In this document: positions 6,449 through 11,998 of the stretch, piece by piece
How positions within the stretch are numbered: the stretch's first letter is position 1
Layout of the letters: every line of letters starts with the position of its first letter
Origin: Limnoraphis robusta CS-951
Lineage (GTDB): Bacteria; Cyanobacteriota; Cyanobacteriia; Cyanobacteriales; Microcoleaceae
Direction of reading: 5' to 3'
NCBI RefSeq assembly: GCF_000972705.2
Contig: NZ_LATL02000067.1
Coordinates: forward strand, 1 to 11,998
Length of the DNA stretch: 11,998 nt
Translations under genes and position numbers: made by a program
Notes under the pieces: model-generated
The model's database searches: none
The model's input: the letters and a program-made list of their open reading frames with translations, nothing else
Told to the model about the DNA's origin: nothing

Positions 6449-8752
6449 ATGACATCCAATACTGTATTTGATTTTCTGAAAACAGCTGAAAGTGAGGATA
6501 ACTATATTACTTGTCCTGCTTGTGGTTCTCCAATTGGCATCAGAACTCAAGGCTATGAAATGATTTTGACGGATAACTTCCGCTTAGAGTTAGATGGCAA
6601 TATTGCGTCTCTGCGACTTTTCTTAGAACGACTAGAAACTAAATTAGAACAAAGAAATTTGTTATTAAAACCATCAACGGATGGCCGTTATCCATACAGA
6701 CAGGAAAGAGATTTTTTCTCCGATGATAAAACTGTTGATACTGAAGAAGAAGAAAACAATGATGAAATTCAAAATCAACGAGAATTATCTCATCAAGGGA
6801 AATATAAAGGTATTGTAGGTAAAGATGTTGCCGAAGATTTTGTTCAGAAGAAATTAGACTTTTTTGAGCAAATTAAAAATGTTGATAAATTCCCACTCAA
6901 AACAGAAACAGACCTAGAAATCATGGATCGAGAATGCAAATCTTTGCTGCGTGGTATAGAACCCCGTTCTCTAATTGGTACTTTGATGGATTTAATTTTT
7001 GATCAAAGAAATGTATTTGAATGGATGAAAGAAATTGAAGGTGATCCAGAGAGAAAAAAACTCAAAGAACTACTCCATGAAGTTTGTCCTACGATTCAAT
7101 GGTACTTACAGAAGTTGGAGGAACTGCATAGTAAAAAGAAAGATGATGAAGGATTACTAAAAGCTATTATTAGAGGGCAATTCGTTTTGGCAATAGTTCT
7201 GGGTCATAAAAGTACAAAATGTGATCTTTATGAACTCAACAAAATCTCTATTTCTCATAATGTGCCATTTACTTTACCCCGTCAGACTATTATATCGTAC
7301 CGTAATTTACTAGATATTCTTCACTCTGAAGTGGTATTAGGTAATCCTAAACTGAGATTATCAGACACTTTCCAGAAAGTGTTAAAATCCAGTAAAGAAA
7401 AAGTTTCCAAGCAACAAAGCGCACAAAAAGTCTCAAATATTCCCCAGGCTGCTACTAAACAAAATAGTGAAGATAAACTTGAAGAGTTAGTTATAAAACT
7501 TGTTCAGCAATGGGGGAAAGAAATTTATAAGCTAGTCAATTTCTCCTGTACTGGGCCTTCAGGAGAGGAGAATAAACGCTGCGGTTGGTATCCGAAAGAA
7601 ACGGAAACTCACTCAATTATCTTACTAGGAAGTCCGGGTACAGGAAAATCATGTGTTTTACTGACAGGATTAGTTTCTTTTTTCGATCATGTACAAGTTT
7701 TGGGAGCAACTGTCGCCCTTGACTTACCAGATGACCGAGAACGATTACAAAAGCTAGAGAAAGATTACCGTAATGGGCTGATTCCTCCACCCACAAAAAC
7801 AGGTTCTAAAACCAGTATTAAACTATCTGTGCAGTTTCCAGAAATTGGTTCAACAAATTTCAATAAAACTCACTTTGTATTCACGGATATAGCTGGAGAA
7901 GATGTGGCGCGTAGTTTGACGGAAGAAGGTTCTCAACCTTGGGTGCTGAGAATCCTGAAAAATGCCAATACAATTATCTTTTTCTTTGACTTATCAATTG
8001 AACCTACAATTCGAGAAAAGTTGACTAAAAGTCGCGATGCAGAAATTTGGAAACCCGTTTCTGAAAATTATGAAGTCGTTAATCAATCACGCAAGAATAA
8101 CGCTGCGGAGGTTAATCAGTTATATCTTTTGGAGCAAATCATCGGTGATTTAGAAAGCCAAAGAGGTAATTTATCAGGGATAAATTTTATCTGTGTGATT
8201 CCCAAATCAGACCTCTATGCTAAAAAGAATGGAGAACAAGACCGATTATTTTTCAACAGTTTATACGAAAAAATGATCAGTCTAGGTATTTTTGTCCCCT
8301 CAAACTTTGATAAACTGGATGATGAGTCTTTTGATGGATTCTGTTCACTGGGAGGAACCGGGTATAACTTCAAGAGTAAAGACAATAAAGAGACTTCTGC
8401 TAAAAAGAGTAAAGTTTTACAGCAAAAAGACATGGGAAGGATGATGTCTGATGAAGTGCGGAAGTGTTTATTAAATATGGGGAATGCGTTGGGGGAAGAT
8501 GCTGTTCCTGCTTTCAAAGTATCCCTAAACCAGTTAGCTGAAGTTCGGTTAATGCAAAGGCTAGAAGCCACTTTAGGGAAAGATTCTGTTTACTATTTAG
8601 CTGTTTCGGCTCTAGGTAAAAATCCATCAAAGATACAACAGGAAGGAAAATCTCAGATAAATGGTGTTTTTAACCAAAAATTATCTGAATATGTCTTTAT
8701 TTTACCGATTTCTCTAGCCGTTGCAGATGCAGTATCCAAGCAACAACCTTAG
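6449..8752 (+). CDS. predicted TRAFAC-like GTPase with N-terminal CPxCG knuckle (DO-GTPase-like)
   Basis: A 767-residue soluble protein; AGGAG at 6433-6437 precedes ATG 6449 by 11 nt. The N-terminus has one zinc-knuckle half, C22-P-A-C25-G; no second CxxC is obvious, so zinc may be bound as a dimer or with distant ligands. Residues 45-360 are mostly helical and charged. The nucleotide domain has G1 GSPGTGKS (394-401), a G2-like PPPTKT (446-451), G3 D480-I-A-G483-E, G4-like PKSD (585-588) with the first position changed from N/T, and G5-like SAL (720-722). A hydrophobic strand (TIIFFFDLS) follows G3. The P-loop, PP-x-T switch and DxxGE combination recalls the double-GTPase (DO-GTPase) proteins of bacterial conflict systems, but I cannot confirm that family. 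With G4 degenerate, ATP rather than GTP is possible. No membrane segment is seen. It lies between two exported-protein genes with gaps of 177 and 134 nt. Confidence 0.72.
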   Translation: MTSNTVFDFLKTAESEDNYITCPACGSPIGIRTQGYEMILTDNFRLELDGNIASLRLFLERLETKLEQRNLLLKPSTDGRYPYRQERDFFSDDKTVDTEEEENNDEIQNQRELSHQGKYKGIVGKDVAEDFVQKKLDFFEQIKNVDKFPLKTETDLEIMDRECKSLLRGIEPRSLIGTLMDLIFDQRNVFEWMKEIEGDPERKKLKELLHEVCPTIQWYLQKLEELHSKKKDDEGLLKAIIRGQFVLAIVLGHKSTKCDLYELNKISISHNVPFTLPRQTIISYRNLLDILHSEVVLGNPKLRLSDTFQKVLKSSKEKVSKQQSAQKVSNIPQAATKQNSEDKLEELVIKLVQQWGKEIYKLVNFSCTGPSGEENKRCGWYPKETETHSIILLGSPGTGKSCVLLTGLVSFFDHVQVLGATVALDLPDDRERLQKLEKDYRNGLIPPPTKTGSKTSIKLSVQFPEIGSTNFNKTHFVFTDIAGEDVARSLTEEGSQPWVLRILKNANTIIFFFDLSIEPTIREKLTKSRDAEIWKPVSENYEVVNQSRKNNAAEVNQLYLLEQIIGDLESQRGNLSGINFICVIPKSDLYAKKNGEQDRLFFNSLYEKMISLGIFVPSNFDKLDDESFDGFCSLGGTGYNFKSKDNKETSAKKSKVLQQKDMGRMMSDEVRKCLLNMGNALGEDAVPAFKVSLNQLAEVRLMQRLEATLGKDSVYYLAVSALGKNPSKIQQEGKSQINGVFNQKLSEYVFILPISLAVADAVSKQQP

Positions 8753-8886
8753 ACTAATAGAGTAGGGTAGTCATTAACAGCTAACTGTAGACAATGATTA
8801 GCCTGCTCCTGATCAAAAACATTGAATTTTTCACAACTTGTATACCCGTTTTCGTAAAATAAACCGATTTAAGGAGATTTAAACTG
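8753..8886. other. spacer between GTPase and second exported-protein genes
   Basis: This 134-nt AT-rich spacer has no gene. A weak inverted repeat (GCTAA / TTAGC around 8782-8806) is the only structure seen. AAGGAG near 8872 is a good ribosome-binding site for the next gene. No convincing promoter or terminator was found, so co-transcription with the GTPase is possible. Confidence 0.5.
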
Positions 8887-9402
8887 ATGCTTCATTCTGT
8901 AAAAGTTATTTCCTTGATTACTATAAATATTATAACTCTAGGAATATTACCTAGTTATGGCTTTAGCTTAACTGTATCTTCCAAGGTTTCAGCATCTTCT
9001 TTAATTCAATTTAGTAGTTCTAAAAATTCCTCTATTCCCTCTTTTTCACTTGCCGATAATAGATCGTCATCATTAGGTCAGCAAATTGATTCTAAAGCAG
9101 TAAACACTTTATTAGGCTCTAATGATGCATATTATATGTTTGGTGGAATCCCTTTATGGAAACACTTATCTGACGAACAAAAATACCAATTTGCCCAATC
9201 AATTTGTAATTCTCAAGGTTCTGCTAGCGATTTGGTGGTTGTGGTTATTGATAGTTTAGATGGGGTTAGATCTACCAATAATCACTTGCAAAGCGCAGCA
9301 ATAATTCTGGCAAGTATGCACACTCTTTGTCCCGATAGATATCGTGAACAAATTAGAAGTGATTATGAACATTTAATAGACAGTTTAGGAGATGATTTTT
9401 GA
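8887..9402 (+). CDS. small exported two-cysteine protein of unknown function
   Basis: A 171-residue protein; AAGGAG about 10 nt before ATG 8887 supports the start. Residues 1-26 form a signal peptide or anchor (Lys6, then the hydrophobic VISLITINIITLGIL). A Ser-rich low-complexity linker (about 30-63) leads to a compact helical domain (about 65-165). This domain has two cysteines, C107 in AQSICNSQ and C148 in MHTLCPDRY, placed to form a disulfide in the periplasm. The layout (helices, two Cys, final CPxxY) loosely resembles DUF732-type secreted domains, but this is a weak visual likeness. The tail is acidic. It is co-directional with the GTPase, 134 nt downstream, and shares signal-peptide architecture with the 129-residue gene upstream, so the three may form one module. 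Confidence 0.75.
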   Translation: MLHSVKVISLITINIITLGILPSYGFSLTVSSKVSASSLIQFSSSKNSSIPSFSLADNRSSSLGQQIDSKAVNTLLGSNDAYYMFGGIPLWKHLSDEQKYQFAQSICNSQGSASDLVVVVIDSLDGVRSTNNHLQSAAIILASMHTLCPDRYREQIRSDYEHLIDSLGDDF

Positions 9403-9557
9403 AAAAATCGCCAAGTCATAAATCGGATTTTTCTGCACCCTGGCATCCCTACTGAAATTTTTGTGAAGAAACTCGGTTTCTTTTCCTAAGCGCGATCGCA
9501 TCAATTAATCTTGACGAATTTACTTGTCTGGGGAATCCATCAATTCCCCCCACTTGT
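9403..9557. other. spacer with HIP1 site and small hairpin
   Basis: No gene is seen. It contains one HIP1 octamer (9492-9499), a hairpin described separately at 9466-9484, and the direct boundary to the aminotransferase relic. Confidence 0.6.
9466..9484 (+). terminator. short hairpin with T-run, possible terminator of the exported-protein gene
   Basis: AAGAAAC (9466-9472) pairs perfectly with GTTTCTT (9476-9482) around a TCG loop, and T continues to 9484. It lies 64 nt after the upstream stop codon. Variants of AAGAAACCGGGTTTCTT are dispersed repeats in several cyanobacteria, so it may be a repeat as much as a dedicated terminator. Confidence 0.5.
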
Positions 9558-9659
9558 TTACAACACCTGTTTCAACGCCGCCAACAGCAACAGCACATTT
9601 TGCGATCGCGAAGTATAACCCATCAAACCGACCCGCCACACTTTCCCGGCGAGTTCGCC
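9558..9659 (-). pseudogene. C-terminal relic of an alanine/serine-glyoxylate-type aminotransferase
   Basis: On the minus strand, 33 codons (9659 down to 9561) followed by TAA (9558-9560) read GELAGKVWRVGLMGYTSR then QNVLLLLAALKQVL. This fits the extreme C-terminus of PLP-dependent alanine- or serine-glyoxylate aminotransferases as I know the family (LAGKxWRxGLMGY...). Just upstream the frame reads YNI directly into GELAG, where the family usually has several more residues, so a small deletion is likely. The rest of the roughly 380-residue enzyme is absent, including the PLP-binding lysine. It cannot be functional. Confidence 0.68.
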
Positions 9660-9678
9660 TATGTTATAATCTATCATC

Positions 9679-9708
9679 GCCCCCAAAACCGCAATCCAGG
9701 GGGCTTTT
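9679..9708 (+). terminator. possible rho-independent terminator
   Basis: GCCCCC (9679-9684) pairs perfectly with GGGGGC (9699-9704), with a 14-nt A-rich loop and TTTT directly after. This is the classic shape. No intact gene ends just before it on the plus strand, so it may be orphaned along with the surrounding gene relics. Confidence 0.55.
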
Positions 9709-9758
9709 AACGAATTTATTTATATTGATTTATCAACCCAAAAAAATCATAAAAATTT

Positions 9759-10007
9759 ATGCCATACAGTCAATTTAACACCATCACAAAAGTTAAAGAA
9801 GCCTTCAATTTAACCAGCGTTGAAGGAATTCGGTTTCTGCCTGACATAGAACCGATTCAGCCCAGTCCAGTCTTAAAATCATTGTTGGAAACCAACATAC
9901 CTTGGGCAATTGCCACCAGCACCGAAAAAGCTCGCTCTGAAGCTATTATCAACTCCGTTCTGCTAGAAGTTAGGCGCATTTTTAATCAAGAAATTAGTGT
10001 ATTTTTA
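9759..10007 (+). pseudogene. 5' fragment of a cyanobacterial conserved hypothetical (probable nuclease-fold family)
   Basis: From ATG 9759 about 83 residues (MPYSQFNTITKVKEAFNLTS, later ATSTEKARSEAIINSVLLEVRR) match, from memory, the N-terminus of a conserved cyanobacterial protein of roughly 200 residues. Its later part looks like a PD-(D/E)XK-type domain. After EISVFL the likeness stops near 10007, six bases before the stop codon of the Uma2 gene, and the frame then runs to 10088 only as antisense of that gene. The predicted catalytic half is missing. No Shine-Dalgarno is visible. The abrupt edge suggests that insertion of the Uma2 segment, or a deletion, removed the 3' part. The family fold is inference. 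Confidence 0.6.
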
Positions 10008-10012
10008 TTAGT

Positions 10013-10600
10013 TTACCAAATTCCCGTTAAATCTAATACAAATCCCGGTAAAACATTTTCTCCAGATAAAGTTTTGGGATTTTCTTGAATTTCTACTTCT
10101 CGATCCGGGCGATAAATTTCAACTTTTTTGTTTTTGGGGTCGATTAACCAACCCAATTTTGCCCCATTTTCCCGGTATTCTTGCATCTTGTCTTGCAGAG
10201 TTTTTAAGCGATCGCTGGCTGACCTTAATTCGACCACAAAATCAGGACATAACGGTAAAAATTTTTCTCGTTGTTCAGCAGTTAAACTGTCCCAGCGTTC
10301 CCTAGAAACCCAAGACGCATCGGGAGAACGGTTCGCACCATTTGGAAGTTTAAAACCCGTAGAAGAATCAAAAGCTTCTCCCAGATTAGTTTGACTGCTC
10401 CAAATTTCGAGTTGAGTCGCTATTTTAATACTGCGTCTTCCTGTGTTTCCCCCGGTTGGTGACATTATAACTAAAACTCCTGATGCCGTGCGTTCAAATT
10501 TAAAATCCCGATTTTTTTGGCACAGATCAAAAAATTGCTCGTCGCTCAAATCAATCATTAATTCCAGAGGATCGGGTAAGTTAATCGTCGTCGGATTCAT
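10013..10600 (-). CDS. Uma2 family (DUF820) putative endonuclease
   Basis: A 195-residue protein from ATG 10600. GAGGA lies 8 nt before this ATG, so it is preferred over a TTG six bases upstream, which would leave only 2 nt. The PD-(D/E)XK-like fold of this family is recognisable: SPTGGNTG loop (47-54), RSPDASWV with D94, PDFVVELRS with E124, the downstream K138 in LQDKMQEY, and WLIDP (151-155) before the terminal strands (VEIYRP, PGFVLDLTGIW). Length is typical. Uma2 proteins are very abundant in filamentous cyanobacteria and often lie near mobile DNA; their substrate is not established. All expected acidic residues are present, so it looks intact. Two truncated genes flank it, which fits an inserted or rearranged segment. 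A HIP1 site lies inside (10208-10215). Confidence 0.88.
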   Translation of the reverse strand: MNPTTINLPDPLELMIDLSDEQFFDLCQKNRDFKFERTASGVLVIMSPTGGNTGRRSIKIATQLEIWSSQTNLGEAFDSSTGFKLPNGANRSPDASWVSRERWDSLTAEQREKFLPLCPDFVVELRSASDRLKTLQDKMQEYRENGAKLGWLIDPKNKKVEIYRPDREVEIQENPKTLSGENVLPGFVLDLTGIW

Positions 10601-10667
10601 CAGCAAGTTCCTCTATCAATATGGGTTTAATTTTAACCTATAATAGGTAGCATTTACGGAAGGATTT

Positions 10668-11357
10668 TTGTTAGATTTTAGCGGTCAATTCAAGACGGTT
10701 TCGCAACTCACCCTACCGTTTATTGTTGAGATCTGTGTACTTTATTATTTCCGAGAAACAGAATCCCAAAACAATACTATACTTGGGAATTCCAGCCTTG
10801 AAAAATTCGTAGGCAACCTCATCTTCAGTACCCTCTCGATTTTTACATCTAGTAGAGTGGAATATAGCTTGACTAAAATTGCTAATCGTCGTCGATTTGA
10901 TCAAGGTTTACATTCGGAGTGGAAAAGATTAGCGAGGGAAAGACTTCCCCTCTCATTGATTTTGTGTGATGTTGATTTTTTTAAAGCCTATAATGATACC
11001 TATGGTCATCGAGCTGGAGATTTTTGTTTACAGCAAATCGCTCAAATCCTGCGTGAAAATGTTAAACGTCCGGCTGATTTAGTCGCACGTTATGGCGGTG
11101 AAGAATTTGCAGTTATTTTACCAAATACTCATCTCAAAGGTGCGGTAAAAGTAGCCGAAGATATCAGGAATTCTCTACACAATATTGAGATCGAACATTC
11201 CAATTCACCTGTAAGCAATCAAGTCACTTTAAGCTTGGGAGTTGCCAGTCTGATTCCCAATCATTACTTATCAGAAGATTTTTTAATTGGGGAAGCAGAT
11301 CGAGCCTTGTATGAAGCTAAAAAATCAGGACGCGATCGCGTAGTATTTAGAATTTAA
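10668..11357 (+). pseudogene. chimeric GGDEF gene copy lacking the receiver domain
   Basis: The frame opens at TTG 10668 (GGAAGGA only about 3 nt upstream) and encodes 229 residues. Residues 1-65 come from unrelated DNA, part of it antisense to an xisI relic, so they are not a real N-terminal domain. From residue 67 the product follows residues 166-328 of the regulator at 113-1099, with one change (Tyr to Asp in SEYFLI). GGEEF begins at nt 11094 and the RPAD I-site is kept. The junction replaces the conserved Asp of DSLTKIANRR by Tyr. No ATG exists in frame; GTG 10857 is another possible start. Without receiver, coiled coil and this Asp, regulated activity is unlikely, but six of seven coding differences from the parent are silent, so some function cannot be excluded. 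Confidence 0.7.
10713..10838 (-). pseudogene. xisI: C-terminal relic of xisI (fdxN-element excision controlling factor family)
   Basis: On the minus strand the frame reads REGTEDEVAYEFFKAGIPK followed by YSIVLGF and SEIIKYTD to a stop at 10713-10715. This is the characteristic C-terminus of XisI proteins, usually (R/D)DGTE...AGIPK...IVLGF...KYT. Only about 41 of roughly 110 residues remain. The upstream part, where KIWIQ is expected, is lost within about 25 bp of the 10864 duplication junction. No xisH partner is visible. The fragment ends beside the GGDEF copy, so the duplication probably landed in or deleted part of this gene. Confidence 0.72.
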
Positions 11358-11510
11358 AAAGAATAAATTGGATAAAATTGCTCAAGTCCATCTTCCTAAA
11401 ACCCAGATTTATCGACCGGTCCTAACCCTTTTAAAGCTTCTTTTTGAGCCTCTATAAAACCTTGAACATTTCCGATCTTCATTTGATGATAAATGTTGGG
11501 AACAATCAAG
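10864..11510. repeat. 647-bp direct repeat, copy 2 (recipient context)
   Basis: This is the second copy of 606-1252, same orientation, 10 substitutions and no gaps (about 98.5 percent identical by manual count). The left joint is with the xisI relic and the right joint with sequence leading to the tRNA-Ala gene. Both genes it contains are cut, so it is the derived copy. Confidence 0.97.
11396..11510 (-). pseudogene. 3'-terminal relic of the STAND/WD40 gene
   Basis: The last 37-38 codons and the stop (11396-11398) of the STAND gene are present as part of the direct repeat. Compared with the intact gene, one codon changed from GCA to CCG (Ala to Pro four residues before DKSGF begins to end the protein). 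It has no start and only the tail after the last WD40 repeat, so it is not a gene on its own. Confidence 0.9.
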
Positions 11511-11527
11511 TAAATCAAAGCTAGACT

Positions 11528-11566
11528 TTCTCTCAGTTTCCCTGATCAGAATGTGTTCTGAGAGAA
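11528..11566. repeat. 9-bp inverted repeat between duplication edge and tRNA
   Basis: TTCTCTCAG (11528-11536) pairs perfectly with CTGAGAGAA (11558-11566). The 21-nt loop contains the palindrome CTGATCAG. A second small hairpin, GCATC-GGA-GATGC, lies at 11586-11598. Both are downstream of the minus-strand tRNA and might end its transcript, but neither has a T-run. Confidence 0.5.
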
Positions 11567-11640
11567 TTTCTAGAGAACGATGGAAGCATCGGAGATGCCG
11601 TCTGGGGTGAAAGTGTTATGGTGGTTATCTCGTAGCGATA

Positions 11641-11713
11641 TGGAGCTAAGCGGACTCGAACCGCTGACATCTTCAATGCCATTGAAGCACTCTACCAACT
11701 GAGCTATAGCCCC
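11641..11713 (-). tRNA. trnA-GGC: tRNA-Ala (anticodon GGC)
   Basis: A 73-nt tRNA on the minus strand. The acceptor stem GGGGCTA/TAGCTCC contains the G3-U70 wobble pair that marks alanine tRNAs. The D-arm has AGCTCAGTTGGTAGAG. The anticodon stem CTTCA/TGAAG closes the loop ATGGCAT, giving anticodon GGC. The T-arm has GCGG-TTCGAGT-CCGC. The discriminator is A and CCA is not encoded, so CCA must be added after transcription. All arms are intact, so the gene should be functional. tRNA genes are common landing sites for mobile DNA. Confidence 0.96.
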
Positions 11714-11727
11714 TTGCAGTATTTTTC

Positions 11728-11757
11728 ATCATAGCTGAGTTAACAACAGTTTGTCAA
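11728..11757 (-). promoter_or_regulatory. promoter of tRNA-Ala
   Basis: On the minus strand, TTGACA (plus 11752-11757) is a perfect -35 box. An 18-nt spacer and TATGAT (plus 11728-11733) follow, with 14 nt to the first base of the mature tRNA. An 8-bp inverted repeat (AGCTGAGT 11733-11740 with ACTCAGCT 11774-11781) overlaps the spacer. Confidence 0.82.
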
Positions 11758-11803
11758 GAACTTTGCTCGACTCACTCAGCTTTACCAAAAATTGCCGCAC
11801 ACG

Positions 11804-11998
11804 CCCCTATCTTCAGGTATGGGGATATAAGGCTCTTTCTAATGCTATAATAACTCTACTGGCAGGGTATTCAACCAGTTGAAAAACCCAGCATCTAATC
11901 GATGCAATGAACCTTGAAAACTTAAGGTACGGGGTTCTTGCTCTGAATGCTTTGGCCATATAAAACCTTAAAGCACCAAGTACAGAGAATCAAGCATT
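11804..11998 (+). ncRNA. candidate structured RNA or leader running off the window
   Basis: This tract is gene-free but dense in hairpins. CCCC (11804-11807) pairs with GGGG (11821-11824) around CTTCAGG, a shape seen at IS200/IS605-type ends. TATAAT lies at 11846-11851, with no clear -35. Then follow a two-part stem GGGT/ACCC and TTCAA/TTGAA (11865-11889), GCATC/GATGC (11891-11905), and ACCTT/AAGGT (11911-11928), whose 3' arm could instead pair with ACCTTAA (11965-11971). AATGCTT (11945-11951) is complementary to AAGCATT at the edge. It could be an element-borne guide-type RNA (IscB or TnpB associated) or the leader of a gene beyond 11998. The identity is inference. Confidence 0.4.

Noticed and set aside
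8215..8571. 118-residue minus-strand open frame inside the GTPase gene
   Set aside because: It is antisense to the G4-G5 region of the GTPase and has no ribosome-binding site or recognisable motif.
9524..9778. 84-residue open frame on the plus strand
   Set aside because: It is antisense to the aminotransferase C-terminal relic, low in complexity, and crosses the GCCCCC/GGGGGC terminator; it has no ribosome-binding site.
10008..10088. Apparent C-terminal extension of the 9759 fragment
   Set aside because: These codons are simply the antisense of the Uma2 gene's 3' end; homology of the fragment stops near 10007.

Overview
The window looks like accessory DNA from a filamentous, Planktothrix/Oscillatoria-like cyanobacterium. 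The reasons are low-to-moderate GC, nine copies of the cyanobacterial HIP1 octamer GCGATCGC (starting at 538, 1074, 4200, 4309, 5580, 9492, 9602, 10208 and 11332), and gene families typical of that group: a STAND NTPase with WD40 repeats, a REC-GGDEF regulator, Uma2/DUF820, a COP23 domain and XisI. The genus is inferred, not proven.

Layout. At 113-1099 (+) lies a complete response regulator that makes cyclic-di-GMP (REC-coiled coil-GGDEF). Convergent with it, 38 nt away, is a 1188-1191-residue STAND NTPase (1138-4713, -) with an N-terminal helical/wHTH-like region, an NB-ARC/NACHT-type ATPase, a short pentapeptide-like stretch and 14 WD40 repeats. After a gene-poor stretch, 5099-9402 (+) holds a membrane-anchored coiled-coil protein, a frameshifted COP23 relic, a small exported protein, a 767-residue predicted GTPase with an N-terminal CPxCG knuckle, and a second small exported protein. 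A very strong hairpin and several palindromes lie between the first exported protein and the GTPase.

From 9558 to 10863 the DNA is a gene graveyard around one intact Uma2-family gene (10013-10600, -): the last 33 codons of an alanine/serine-glyoxylate-type aminotransferase (-), the first third or so of a cyanobacterial conserved hypothetical (+), and the C-terminal part of xisI (-).

Positions 10864-11510 are a 647-bp direct repeat of 606-1252, with constant offset 10,258 and no indels. It carries the whole GGDEF catalytic region and the last 38 codons of the STAND gene. The copy is joined to foreign upstream DNA and makes a chimeric open frame without a receiver domain. The two repeats therefore bracket the whole accessory block, so homologous recombination between them could delete about 10.3 kb. 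The right edge carries tRNA-Ala(GGC) on the minus strand with a near-consensus promoter, followed by a hairpin-rich tract that may be the leader or RNA part of an element continuing past the window.

How the genes work together. The STAND NTPase is of a class linked to signalling and biological conflict, and the GTPase module with two exported partners is the least understood part. No physical link between the two is shown by the sequence. The clearest structural result is the repeat-bracketed block. Differences between the two repeat copies are confined to 243 bp and are mostly silent, which suggests gene conversion or selection rather than simple decay.
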